DNA of 64,000 nucleotides from Tubulanus polymorphus (Eukaryota > Nemertea > Palaeonemertea > Tubulaniformes > Tubulanidae), in the NCBI RefSeq assembly GCF_964204645.1, contig NC_134030.1, positions 9,608,278 to 9,672,277 of the forward strand, written 5' to 3'. This document shows positions 46,874 to 58,870 of this stretch, in pieces. Made by a program: the position numbers and the translations under genes. The notes beneath the pieces are model-generated. The model ran no database searches, had not been told where the DNA came from, and worked only from the letters and a program-made list of their open reading frames with translations. The first letter of the stretch is position 1. Each line of letters begins with the position of its first letter.

Positions 46874-47796
46874 TAAAACTAATTAGAAATTTGCGCGCTT
46901 ATTATTTGTTTTTGCGTGGTAAGATTTGTTTGTGATCGTTCTAGTGGAGGATGAAAAAAAAGAATACTAATATCTACCAAATCAGCCACCATAATATTCA
47001 GAAGGCATCGCATCGCAAGCGCAATCCCTGCGTATCGGTGAACACGAGCCACCAAAAATGCATTCGATTTTCATGAAAGTGGAACTTTCTGTAAGGTGCC
47101 CAAGCAAACGTCGGGTCGTGAGAGTACTCACGCAGGAAATTTTTGAAAAAAACACCTTAAGTGCAACAATTTCACTAATTCTATATGTTTTGGGGAGAAG
47201 GTTTTCCTTATTTTCGTACAATTTTTCCAAAAATCAAGTTTTGAAGTATGCGCATATTTCGAGCTTGTACGAATGAAAAAGTTTTATCAATGAGTAAATC
47301 TTTTCAAATCGATGCTCAAATTTTCAGATGTTTTGATCGGTGACCCTTACAGTCCCACCTGCCGGGGACGAAACATGGGGTTTGATTTTGAAATATTAAT
47401 GATAGTAATTAATAATAGTGTAGATATATAGTTGTGTGATCGGCTGTCGAATTTTGTTTAAATCGAAGTACATAATTGGAAGATGCTAATGCAAGTTATT
47501 ATGGTGTGTTTGAAATGAAATGAATCCTCAAACGAAATGAATTCAACAACTAAACTATTGTTCAAACTTGGCCTCTTTATTCAAGACTATTAACAAACTA
47601 GTGCCGCGAAACAAAACCGTAATAATGTCGCATAGTGCCGGTTTGCCAGAAAAATTGGAAAGGAACAATCAAGTAATTCATCTACTTAAAGCGAGGAAAA
47701 CTGACAAATTTCAAATCAATTAAAAGTGAAGCTACTGTACACTGGTAGCGAAAGTTCGTGCGTCAAATATACTAGTTAACATCTGAAGTACTACTC

Positions 47797-48052
47797 CAGG
47801 GGCGGATCTAGGATTTTCCATGGGGGGGGGGGGGGGTGTCCAATGAGAGAAAGGGGCACTTTTTACGAAACACCACATAATCTGAATACTTCCACAACAT
47901 TTTAGGGGGTGCTTTCGGTCATTTCATGCGTTGAAAAAATATTATAGCTGGAAAACCTTGGTCAAAAAAAATTTTGTGGGGTGACATTTTGAGGGCACTT
48001 CAAAGTTGAGGGGGGTCTGGACACCCCAACATCCCCCCTAGATCCGCCCCTG
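47797..48052. mobile_element. hAT-like MITE with intact termini
   Basis: The ends CAGGGGCGGATCTAGG and CCTAGATCCGCCCCTG are perfect 16-base inverted repeats. Flanking octamers TACTACTC and TACTCGTC match at six of eight positions, consistent with an 8-bp hAT target duplication. It is 256 bp with a G homopolymer near 47822 and no coding capacity. Diverged relatives occur at 8692, 11893, 22743, 48229 and possibly 1708. Confidence 0.7.
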
Positions 48053-48228
48053 TACTCGTCCTGTTGTATTGAACATTTACCAAAACTATCGCTCCTAATA
48101 GCAAGAATGTATTCCTCCACAAACTCAACTGCGAGTGAAACTCTATGTATGGTGTGAAACACCATCAGGTACTTAATAACGATTAAGCGTGAATGAGTTC
48201 GAAATGAAGAGCTATAAATCCTACAGCG

Positions 48229-48460
48229 CAGGGGCGGATCTAGGGGGTCCAGAATATTAAATAAATTCTTCTAATTTTGTTTCAGATATCAGATTAAGCA
48301 ACCATATCATAGGCTTCTAGCGAGGTTTTAGATATTTTCATAGAAATGCATCGGAAAACATGCAATTTCCGAAGGTTTGCAGGTGTTTTAACGAACTATA
48401 TGTTTTGATGAAAAGAGCAAGGGCCCGGGCCCCCCTTGCAGGATCATCCCCAAAATCCAT
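48229..48460. mobile_element. hAT-like MITE, right end eroded
   Basis: It starts CAGGGGCGGATCTAGGGGGTCC, the same terminus as the copy 180 bp to the left, and runs into a GGGCCCGGGCCCCCC block. The right terminal repeat is not recognisable. It is non-coding. Confidence 0.45.
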
Positions 48461-48879
48461 CTCTTAAAGTGCTAATCTAAATCAAAGATATTAACCAAAT
48501 TCTAAAGGAAACCGTAGCAAACCGGACTTCAACTTACAACATGGTGCCGGGACATCGTGTAACAATATTCGTCGGCGTATTCACCAACACGTTTCATTTC
48601 ATAAAGATAACCATTGGCACCGAAGACTTTCAAAATCAGTATTCTCTTTATTAACGAATAATCTTAACGAAGCTTTTACAAGATAAATGGCATGGTACGC
48701 GTTTGGGTGGAGATATCTAACCTTCATTATGCGCCTGTTTAAAGTAATAATGGAGTACTTTGATGAATAGATATTAAATATCAAGGCTACAAGTTCGATA
48801 TTAAACATTTATTCACCGAAGTACTACAATTAACTGTACAGCCGCACAATATCGATTTTAACAATATCTCTCGCTACCT

Positions 48880-49330
48880 TTCGCTTATATAATACCGCTT
48901 ATAAGGCATTTCCCTGTTCTCACGATTAGAATGTGGGAGCTAGTACTCAATAAATCTGTAAATTTGAATACAGCCGGATTCGGATTCTAGCTAAAATATC
49001 GCAAGACAATACGTTCCTTTCTAAGTCGGATCGCATATATTCAGTTACAGCGTAGTATTTTCAGTTACTTTGGTTGTTCACGCATTCGGTTATAGATACG
49101 GCCTTTGTGTGCGGTTAGTGGCGTAGTTCATTTGCCACTTTCTTAAGTTGTGGCTTCAGAATTGACTGCGACAATTGACAATTTTTTCATCGTGAAAAAC
49201 GTGATCATTTTCATGGAGAGATTGTTTACGTTTTAATAAGGTAACACTTTGGGCCATATTTCATTGGCTGTACTCATATTTGCATGTACTAATCTTTGAT
49301 CCTTCGTTCTACAGTTTCTAAGGTATATAT
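48880..49330 (+). repeat. dispersed repeat, copy 2 (partner at 32205-32650)
   Basis: TTTCCCTGTTCTCACGATTAGA, CAATAAATCTGTAAATTTGAATA and GGTAACACTTTGGGCCATAT match the other copy in order and orientation, with moderate divergence. It is non-coding. Confidence 0.55.
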
Positions 49331-49696
49331 TCAATTTGCTGTAACAACCAGATATTGCCGAGGTTCACATTATTAAACTCTTCGCAATTCAGGAACCCAG
49401 TTCACGATAATTGAACTGGTTTGCATTTCATCAAATAGAAGTTAATTCACTCACCGCTGCGATGTCCGGTGAAGTGACTTCAAAATCAATATAAGTTATT
49501 GAAAAAAGTCAACTACTTGCAGTTGGGCATCAACGCTAATGGAAAACGACCAATTCACAGTACAAAATTGCGTACATTAATCGGTACTTACTAAATCATT
49601 ATTTTAGAATAGATTATATCTACTGACATCTAATTTCATCATATTACTATGGTCATGAAGGATACTCTGTACGACGAGAATATAGGATGACGGTTT

Positions 49697-49855
<159 letters not shown>

Positions 49856-50001
49856 ACAGCGATTGTTACAACAAAAATGCTTCCTGCCGAATATCCTATC
49901 CAATGCACCAGTCAGCGAACATTTTAGCGAACATGGTAGTATTTCGCAAGTTTGACAAATCATCCCATGTCTTTGTTATGTCAATCTTGCGCAAAAACGG
50001 G

Positions 50002-50340
50002 GGCTGGTGAAAGCGAGTTCGTGAGCGATACTGGACCCCTGGTAAGCGAGGAAGGACACATTGAGGACGCATGTAGAAGTAAACGTGCACAACTGAAACG
50101 ACATTCAGAATTCCATCAAAATCAATGGAAAAAGTTCCTAAAAGCCTGAAATAATGTCCGAAATTATGTCTAAACCTGCAGGTGAATGTATTCTTTCAAT
50201 CCATACCAAGAACACCCATTTCCAGTGTCATTCACCGGGATCATTCGCGTTTCACAGAAAGCGAATAACTCACTTTCTACGATATATAGATATAAATCCT
50301 ATAATCTTGTATTGGACGAAATTTGCGTAAACAAATCGAC
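50002..50340 (+). repeat. dispersed repeat, copy 1 (partner at 57162-57490)
   Basis: It shares AGCGAGTTCGTGAGCGATACT, GTAGAAGTAAACG, AGAATTCCATCAAAAT, TAAACCTGCAGGTG, TTCAATCCATACCAAGAA, CGTTTCACAGAAAGCGAA and CTTGTATTGGACGAA in order with the second copy. It lies just downstream of the GPCR gene. Short homologous reading frames exist but carry stops and no known domain. Confidence 0.65.
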
Positions 50341-50601
50341 CCGTCGTGGGACATTTCTTTAGAGATTAGTGGACATAGTGGACAGGAACGTGGTCACCAG
50401 GAAAGTCTTCAAGGCTGCCCATTCGACTGTTGCAGTCACCGCACAATAGGACTTTTCCGCGTTATCCAATCTAGTTGTATGATCTATCAAATCGTCAAAG
50501 GTTCGTGCTGAACGGGATATTGTCCGGACAACCTCATCCGCCGTATCTAATATATGCTGGCCCAGGTATATGCTTGCCAGGTCATAAAGGTTTCGATAGC
50601 G

Positions 50602-51807
50602 TTAGATGTTCGTATTATCATAACACGTACTTTTCCTTGCAGAATTGACTCGAACCTTCGTTATCTGTTTGCTAGATGACGATTCACCACTGTCGCGTAA
50701 CTGACTCGCGGAAGGCGTCGTCGTTGCGAAACGATCGACCCCTGGAGATATCACGTTACTCGCCGAAAAATACATCGTCGGATTTCTCGGGACGAGCGTT
50801 TGACTCGTCTGCGCCGACGTCAACGCGACTACACCATTCGACAGCTGAGGTGACGTTTCGTTCCTCATTAAACATTTGAAGGCGTCTCGAAATGCTTGGT
50901 GATAATTCTTGTTACAGAAAACGTATATGATCGGGTTGATGAAAGAGTTCGAGTAAATGATCAACATAACGCTATGCCTTGCAGCGAGGTCAAGGTTTTT
51001 ACCTTCGCTTTTGGTCATGGCCTTCCAATACAACGCCAAAAACGGCGTCCAGCATATTATCGAAGCGAACACTAACGCGCACGTAGTTATAAGAGTCCTT
51101 TTCAGATAAGCGTTCGATTCTCTATGACTCGGTATATTCATACCCGTATTTCCTGCTATTACTCGATTCTGTTTGTACAATATGCGTATCATGTCCGCGT
51201 TAAGGGTCAAAAGACCCAGAATCGGCACGGTTAGCGCTAACGTATTAGTCACGTGATTTGCCACGTTGCTTACCGCTATGTAGTGACAACATTTCGGGGC
51301 CGGGTCTGCTGATGTCATACGCCCCATCACGTACACCGTCGGAATGAGCCAACCAATAACGATTGTCATGGTCGTTATTCTATCGGCGTGTTTTCTGTAG
51401 AAAGTCGAACCTCTGACTGCTATGTATCTGTTAACGGTAATGCATAGCACGTTACAACACGAGGCCATTAACGAGAAAGTTACTAACGTGTGCATCGCCA
51501 AGCACAATCTGATACTCGCGTTTCCCGGTTCTGATGTAAATAGCTGGACGAGCGGAAATATGACGATACCGACGATCGTGTCCGCAAGGGAGAGACTCAC
51601 CAGAAGGCGATCGAAGCGCGTTCGTAGGTTCTTATACGCTATAGCAAACGCCAAGACTAACATGTTGCCCGTCAACACGAAAAAGGCCATGAAAAACATG
51701 GTGAGCAAAACGATGTGTTTCATTCCCGACCCGGGCGGTAAGATGTATCTGGAACAATTCACTCGGCTGCCATTTCTTACCTCGTCAACGTACATCAGAC
51801 TTCCCAT
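50602..51807 (-). CDS. rhodopsin-family (class A) G protein-coupled receptor, intronless
   Basis: A single 401-residue open frame with a short N-terminus bearing two N-glycosylation sites (NGS, NCS) and seven hydrophobic segments. Class A landmarks are present: GN in TM1, LSLAD in TM2, a Cys before TM3, W in TM4, CWTP in TM6 and NPIIY in TM7, then a helix-8-like KNYHQAFRDAFKCLM. The TM3 end reads NRY instead of DRY, and by counting from the conserved Cys position 3.32 is Val, so it is not a canonical aminergic receptor. The second extracellular loop has an unusual Cys-Cys pair. The tail is Ser/Thr-rich. It is a plasma-membrane signalling receptor; the ligand is unknown. A Val at 3.32 also occurs in adenosine receptors, which makes that group a weak candidate only. 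No intron or neighbouring paralogue is seen. Confidence 0.9.
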   Translation of the reverse strand: MGSLMYVDEVRNGSRVNCSRYILPPGSGMKHIVLLTMFFMAFFVLTGNMLVLAFAIAYKNLRTRFDRLLVSLSLADTIVGIVIFPLVQLFTSEPGNASIRLCLAMHTLVTFSLMASCCNVLCITVNRYIAVRGSTFYRKHADRITTMTIVIGWLIPTVYVMGRMTSADPAPKCCHYIAVSNVANHVTNTLALTVPILGLLTLNADMIRILYKQNRVIAGNTGMNIPSHRESNAYLKRTLITTCALVFASIICWTPFLALYWKAMTKSEGKNLDLAARHSVMLIIYSNSFINPIIYVFCNKNYHQAFRDAFKCLMRNETSPQLSNGVVALTSAQTSQTLVPRNPTMYFSASNVISPGVDRFATTTPSASQLRDSGESSSSKQITKVRVNSARKSTCYDNTNI

Positions 51808-52790
51808 CGTGAACTAGTGTAGATTTACGATGAAATCCCGATATATTCGTGTATTCCTGCAATGTACGAAACATGAATGAAGGAATCGTTGCTTTTTTCG
51901 TTACTATTTTCTGTCGTTACTTAACCCTCTAGTGCCTGGGCCTGAAAAATGTACGATATCTCTTATTGAACTTATGTTTTCCGCATCGTCTAGCAGCATA
52001 CGGCACGAATTCAGTATCAATTTGGAAACATTCACAAATTTCCTCATAATTTCAAAGAACTATGAGGACATAAAAGTGTAGGTAAAAGCTTTAATTTATG
52101 AAGTAAGTTAGTATAAGTGAAGTTTATTCTGACCTTGAATTAAGTACAAGAATGCTATTAAAATATGTTAATGCAGCATATACAATTGACGCTTTTTCAC
52201 ATTTGTCTCAGTGCTTAAAAACAGGAATCCCTTAGTAATCTGGATATAGACGAATGGAAGTGCAATCTTTGCAATTCTGGTGACATCAATGATGAAATGC
52301 ATTATCTCCTGTGAAAAATCCTCAATGACGAGTATGGCCACACAAACCTGGCGCCATCTATCATGAAAACTATGTACAAAGTGTCGAGGAGCTTCCCAGG
52401 CAATTACTTTGGATACTTTGATAACTTGAATGGCAGCTAATATTAGACATATTTTTGTCCACGTGTGTGGACCGGAGGTCAAATTATCAAATTATTCACA
52501 GTTCATTTTTCTTCTGTTCAGACTTTTTTTCAAAAACCAATTTGTCTTATGCATTTACGTCATCGCGGTTAAGTCGACGAAAGTATATGCAATTTTCATG
52601 CAATCCTATGATTATGTCGTCTCGGAGTCAATACGGTTGTATATCATATCGACGATTGAGGTTGAAATGACGTTTTGTTTCGACAGTGTATGTTTATTCT
52701 TAAAATTCTAAAATTTCGGACGAATCGATCTAGGAAATTTGGAAGGCCGGGGTACGAAGAAAATAAAAAGATTTTCTCGAATAAAGCAGC
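51808..52790. other. intergenic, nothing recognised
   Basis: This is the 5' flank of the GPCR and the DNA beyond. No coding exon or structured repeat is supportable. The frames at 52168-52711 on both strands are AT-rich and motif-free. Confidence 0.4.
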
Positions 52791-52794
52791 CATT

Positions 52795-53212
52795 TCATAG
52801 GGCTACTAACTGGGTCCCGACCTCGTTATTTGATATTCTGGTCCACTACCTTGGAATTCACTCGATCCAACTTTAAAGGAGTCGAAGAGTATCTACGTTT
52901 TTAAAAAGAATTTCAAACATCATCTGTTAATGGGTCACTCTGTTTAATGTATATTGATCTGAATTTATTGTGCCTTGTCATGATTTCCATGCGTGTGCTT
53001 GCCCAAGTGTGATAGTTTGGCGAAAGGTTGTGTGCATGTGTGTGCGTGTGTGCGTGTGTGATTTTCATGGGTACCAGGGCCCTGTTTTATGGTTACAAGT
53101 GTTTTACTTCTCCTGGTATCCATCGACTTATAATTACCATATTATTTTGTGTAATTTCCTAATGTAATTTAATTTGTAAATAAAGAATAATAATGATGAT
53201 AATATTTTAGAA
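52795..53212 (+). mobile_element. 5'-truncated non-LTR retrotransposon (3' end)
   Basis: The frame near 52850-52935 reads PWNSLDPTLKESKSIYVFKK, the typical C-terminal wording of LINE reverse transcriptase ORFs of Jockey/CR1/L2 type. A stop, a GT-rich 3' UTR (53035-53060) and a tail AATAAAGAATAATAATGATGATAATA follow. It is a dead 5'-truncated insertion. Confidence 0.65.
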
Positions 53213-53796
53213 GAAATGTGCGCGGAAAGATGAAATTTCCGAAAGGATGTGTTTCAAATAAGCAGGTTTTTACGATCTTTGGCCTGGCGAAAAGGGCAAC
53301 CTCAATGGAAAGGCATGGGTCCGGACCCCCAAGACCACCTCCTAAATCCGGCTGGCTATATTATACGGATGAAATAGGACAGTAGACATATGGTAGGCAA
53401 CAGCGGAATAATTAAAGCAAGCAACATTTAGTTCAAGAAGTGAATAACATCCTTGGATAAACACTATTGTGTTCAAAACGCGGATTTCATTTTTAAGAAA
53501 TCGACAACCTGCCAATACGCAAAATCTAATCCTGGACCTAGTATTCGCGTGATCGCTTCAATAACCACACGACCACGCAGAATATGCTGACTTCATCCCG
53601 ATAGGCAAGACTGGGTTTGGTCTCAAGTCCCACATATCCTGATGCCATCACGTGACTCGCCGCTGCGCCCGTGCAGTGCCATGACGTCATTATCGGCCAA
53701 TCATATTGGAAATCACGTTTTATTCCAGCGCAGGTTATTCTACAGAATACATACGTGAATTTTCCTCAGCGATTGCCAGACTAATAGGTTAAGCTT

Positions 53797-54160
53797 CGTC
53801 CACACTTGCTTCTAATATCGGAATTACGCGTGTACGCTACGATCGAAAAACGGGATCAATACATAGTTTTCCGCAAAACCCGGGTTTTAGAAAAAGAAAA
53901 AGAAGGGTACACTCCTCATTGAACCCGCGTCCGCCTACTATTAGGACTGTATTTTGTATAGTGTAGACGGTAAACCCACGTTCAATGCAGCGTTCGGGCG
54001 CTACAATTGACATTGAATGCGAACTTCGTGGATTCGTACTACCGAAGGCGGGTTAACGTGTAGATGCTACTCACTACGAGTACATTACACGGCGCCACTC
54101 ACCCGGGTACATTGAAACCCGGGTACAGTGAAACCTGGGTTCAACGAGCTAGTGTAGACG
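53797..54160. mobile_element. MITE with CGTCCACACTTGCT / AGCTAGTGTAGACG termini
   Basis: The left end CGTCCACACTTGCT pairs with the right end AGCTAGTGTAGACG. Internal echoes (TAGTGTAGACGG at 53960 and several AACCCGGGT blocks) suggest subterminal repeats. It is about 364 bp and non-coding. The superfamily is unassigned. Confidence 0.5.
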
Positions 54161-55033
54161 TGGTTTATGTGATGTCATCAGGTTCAAATCCCTGAGACGC
54201 ATTTCCCAAGTACTGCCGCGTTTTGAAGGATCTCATCTTTGAATCGAATTTACGTATATTATAATCTCTATCTGGACACTTGAAACCAGGGCACTCCAAC
54301 CAGGCTTTACGCACGCGTGAAATCACGCATCGAAGATCAATTTTGCCGGGAAACATGGGATTCGAAACCACGCCCAGGTGTTTGTATTGTGATTACGTCA
54401 TGATTTCCCGTAGACATGTGATTCGTGAATTTTCCGTCGTTGATGAGATCTAAAGTCTCGGATGGTACCTATATTGCTTGAACGAAATCTTATGCCTAGA
54501 ACGAAATGTCACTTCTTGGAAGGTTTCAAACCTAAAATCCGCGTTTTGGACAGAATATCCTATATCTTGAAATGAAACAATCATTCTTCCTTGAATTATG
54601 GATATAACGTCAAGCATTATTTCTGCTTTTGTGGCGTAAAATACAAACATCACATGGAAATATCAAAGCGATTTTAAGTTCCATAGGTTTAATTGCGGGA
54701 GAGTTTAATACTAAATTGTTAAATACTAAATAATAGCAAAACGCAACTATCAAAAATTGATTTTAAATTTTAAAAAAAACCATGATTTTACTTACATGAT
54801 TCGGTCAATCGATTTCGACGCATCTCTTCGAGTCCTTTTCGAGTCCTTTTCACGAAATGAATAGATACAAACTAGCAACACTACTGTGGCAAGCGGAATT
54901 CCACCATAATCCACCAGGTGTCGCTAGTGTACAATACGACGTCATTCAAAAATTTAATCAGGCAATGAATATCGATCCAACACCTTAAACAAGCTAGCGT
55001 ATTTCTTTGGAGTTTTGATTAAAAATGAAAATA

Positions 55034-56043
55034 CAGGGTGTCCCATTAATTACTATACATAAAGAACTGCCTGTCATTTTCAAACCGCTTGAGATAAATC
55101 AGCCAAATCGTCAGGAGAGATGGACTATAATAATACTTTTCACCACAAAAATTACTTAACTAAAATCAAATTACTTTACAAAATATGCTGGATGGGAGAA
55201 CCTTTCAATTTTATCACATGATTCAGTCTATTGTTGAAATTTCTCAGTACATTGACAATCATCTGTGTTATTGCAGTTGTTTCTCTTTAAATCATCAATA
55301 GTTTCTGGCTTGTTTTGGTACACTGTGTCCTTCAGCTAGCCCCACATGTATCCAGTGGATTTAAGTCAGGCGAGTATGGGGCCCAGTCGTTTACAGTTTG
55401 GAGCGCTAAGATTCTGTCACCGAAATGCCTATGCAGAACATCAATTGTTTTGTGTGCTGAAAGACATTGCACACCATTCTGTCGGGACCACACAGGATTG
55501 AAACATCCTCTAGACATCTACGAATTTTGTAATGGAGTACTGAATCAGCATCTTATGATAGCTGGCTCCATTCATAGTCAGCATTTCCTTTTTTGTCAAA
55601 AAGGTATGGCCCGATTATAGGCCCACTGGATGACCTACTGTATGGCAAATCCAAAGATCACACCTCGTAGACAACAGACAGCTCACTTGATGACATTGAT
55701 AAAGTGGCTTCTCTGCAATCAAATAGGGATTCTTGACACCAAAATCTATGGTTCAGACTGACAGAAAGATTTGGTTTCCTAAAACCAGCATACCATCTAG
55801 GCTTTTTGTTTCAGATACATAGATATGATTTAACAGTGATATATTCTTAATCACAATTATACAAAATCACTACAACAATTTAATCACTTGCTAGGAAATC
55901 ACTAAGCAAATTACCATAGCAACCACGATAATAATCAAAAAGTACTGTTACATCTATCATTTGGTGGAAAATCGAAACATTTCATTAAGAAATGTGGAGG
56001 ATACAGGCAGTTCTTTATGTATAGTAATTAATGGGACACCCTG
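55034..56043 (-). mobile_element. mariner/Tc1-like transposon with decayed transposase
   Basis: Perfect 41-base terminal inverted repeats (starting CAGGGTGTCCCATTAATTAC) are flanked by TA on both sides. The total is 1010 bp. On the minus strand, transposase remnants run from about 55800 to 55265: an NPYLIAEKPLYQ-type segment, then GPIIGPYLF, then DWAPYSPDLNPLD, the catalytic-domain motif of mariner-like DDE transposases, and VYQNKPETIDDLKRN. Stops and frame changes separate them, and the N-terminal DNA-binding part is missing. It is not autonomous, though the intact termini could still be recognised in trans. Confidence 0.85.
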
Positions 56044-57161
56044 TAACTATGATAATAAATTTAGTTTATTTCACTTTGTACTGAAGTTTATTTTGTTAGT
56101 CAACTGGGCCAATGCCCACACGTAGTATTATGTATATTATGTTAGCTTGGATGTGCTCCAAGATACTAGTTATTGTTAAGAGTATCTCCTTTTTGATTTA
56201 GACTTGTCATAGAAAGAGTTCCTCAGGAACTCCTGTTTTCTTTTAAGTAAAAAGACAAATGTAAAAAGTGTCTTAGATATTTCCTCAACCTTCAGTTTAA
56301 AGTCGGAGTGTGAACAATATTCAACATTCTAGGAAGTAAAGAATTTTAACAGAAAACAAAACTATCGAGCAAATGATGTCGTCCCGAAATTTTGACATTC
56401 GAGAAATTACTGCTGACCTTACGTTAACGTAATTTTTTGTACTTACTCGTTCGGTTCCGGATCTAGGAGCTCGATAAATCGCTTTACTGCCGCCTGACGA
56501 ATGAACAAACGCGCATCTTCACGTCTCCGATAATTGAGATTGTATCACCCGTAAGTTACGGCTTTAGTGAACCCGGCGCTGCTGCAGTTGCCTTAGAATA
56601 GCGCGATGAGACAACGCTTCTGTAAGTGACGAATATTGTTGATACATTAATGTCGCGAGGTTTGCGTGTGAATGTGTCGAATGCGCCATAACCAGCCTTT
56701 TCTTATTTCTATGGAAATCCTTCTCAGCGCGAGAAATGATAAATTAACAAGTTTACCCGGTCTGATTACGAAAGTCATGACGTTTAGTCACGCTCATCGG
56801 TGCACAGAGACTCACGTTTCTAGGATCAGAGGCTCACGTTTCTATCACCGTGCTTATATTTAAGAGAACCAGAATAGCCTAGTTAGCCGAACCCCATAGT
56901 CGAAATCCATGAAAATAGATAATCCGTTTTTAGTCCGGCGTATGTAAACCAGAAGGGCTCACGAATTATGGAATATCGTTTGCGAGGAATTTGATAAATG
57001 GCTGAAATATTCACAGGGAGTTGAATACGTTCTGGGGTGTACAAATTAGTCTTTACCATGGGCAACAATTGCACTTTTGCTAGAATCTGTTGTCAAAGTT
57101 TTACTACGTTGATGATTCCAGGACCTTTTCCATCCTGTAAATAAGTTTGATTTATCTTTTA

Positions 57162-57490
57162 AGCGAGTTCGGGAGCGATACTAGCCCCTGGCAAGCGAGG
57201 ATGGATAAATATGAGGACGCATATAGAAGTAAACGCGCACATGTAGAAGCGACCGTTAGAATTCCATCAAAATTAAATGGAAAAAGTTCCCAAAAATCAG
57301 AAGAATATAGAAGCCAGCCCGAAATCCTGTTTAAACCTGCAGGTGGGCGTATTCCTTCAATCCATACCAAGAAACATCGGCCTTCACCGAGATCGCTCGC
57401 GTTTCACAGAAAGCGAAGAACTCTCTCACATAAATGATATTTAGATCGATGAATCTAAATCTTGTATTGGACGAACTTTATCGTAAAATC
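57162..57490 (+). repeat. dispersed repeat, copy 2 (partner at 50002-50340)
   Basis: It is the diverged partner of the block next to the GPCR gene, in the same orientation and block order. It includes CCCTGGCAAGCGAGGATGG, which also resembles the outer end of the foldback element at 45179-45510. It is non-coding. Confidence 0.6.
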
Positions 57491-57641
57491 AACCCAGTTT
57501 ATTTCTGTCATATTGGACATACCCCTTTTAAATCGTATGGAAATTCCGTCGATATATAGGTACCCATTCTCGTGGACGGGCTAAGATAATGATACAATAT
57601 ATAGTCATTTTCGAACGAGCCATCTTCGTCAAAAGTGAGAT

Positions 57642-57770
57642 TTTTTTTGACGCCTTATAAAACGTTACCATTATGAAATCTAAACAATGCTAACCATTCA
57701 GCGTCATTTTACAAACGACAACCGTAAATCGATGTGCAAAACGTCACAGGTTTATGTGTACACATACAAG
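57642..57770 (+). repeat. TTTTTGACGCC-family repeat, copy F (left part)
   Basis: It begins ATTTTTTTTGACGCCTTATAAAACG and continues with CGATGTGCAAAACGTCACAGG, a diverged form of the family's CRE-like block. The right part is lost. A right-end fragment AGGCGTCAAATAATTTATTAAAG occurs separately at 59203-59230. Confidence 0.5.
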
Positions 57771-58712
57771 CCATTTGGCAAAATATTATTGATAAAGATG
57801 TAGAATGGCTCCCTGTGATTATATAATGACCTATATTTTAACGTCGAAATGTTATATTGTATTGAATATCATGAGAAGACGTATTGTAATAGTAAAGGAT
57901 GTATGATTATATCAGGAGCGTCAGGCATAATAGAAATGATAAGTAAATCGGATTATTCGGTTAAATGGCGGATGTATACACGATTTGGAAGTCTGATATA
58001 AAAGTCAGACCCTGACATGGGGATGCTAGTGGAATGACGAAGCTATCTACGATCTGAGTAGGGCCGGCGTGAATTTCATCGGCGGCTACAAGCGGTCTAT
58101 ATAAAAACGTGTAAACATATAATTTCAATATTCAAATGTTTTAGAAAATATGTTCGATATTAGAGGTATGCAGGTTTCATGAGATTAGCAATTTATAATA
58201 GCATAACTGTCATATCTCATTCGCGGGGGATATATTTTTCATTATCCATTCAATCTGGGGGAATTAATTTTTTCTTCATATTTCAATGTAAAGGTCGATA
58301 CATTTCCAGTGTAGAGACCCTCCTAAAACCAATATCTGTTATGAAGCTAATAGGTATCTCTACCAGAAAATGTTAGTTATAAAAAGTTTGGACCTACGGG
58401 TGCAAGGTAGGACCCCCCAAAACCTGAGGTCAAGTTGAGGTCACGCAACAAAAAAAAGTCGCCGACAACCAGTACATACTGCCTGTGTGTGTAGAGTATA
58501 TACAATCGCTTGTGAGCTCTCTATAGAGCATGCTGACTCAGTGTAAGCAGCCAGACTCGACTAGTTTGCCATCTATCGGGGGTAATAGGAACCGTCACTT
58601 GAGACGTGACCACGCCCCAGTCTCTTTGTTTTAGCTGTCACCTGAGGCGTGACGACGCCAACCGTAGAGATATACGGCTCCGCGTCCACTGATGGCATGT
58701 GTATAAGGTGAC

Positions 58713-58870
58713 AATTCAATTCAATACTTTATTGATCCTTATTTCATTGAAATTCCGGGATAAAATTCCCAAATTCAATAAAGTTACAAATTTTAAACTA
58801 AGAAAATACAAAATACAAGACACACGGGTAATTCATACAGAATAACATGAATAAGTTATTTAAATGACAA
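58713..58870 (-). mobile_element. possible retroposon 3' tail on the minus strand
   Basis: TTCAATTCAATACTTTATTGATCC at the left, read on the minus strand, ends GGATCAATAAAGTATTGAATTGAA. This looks like a poly(A)-signal-bearing tail of a LINE or SINE with a short TTGAA repeat. The body is not recognisable. Confidence 0.35.
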
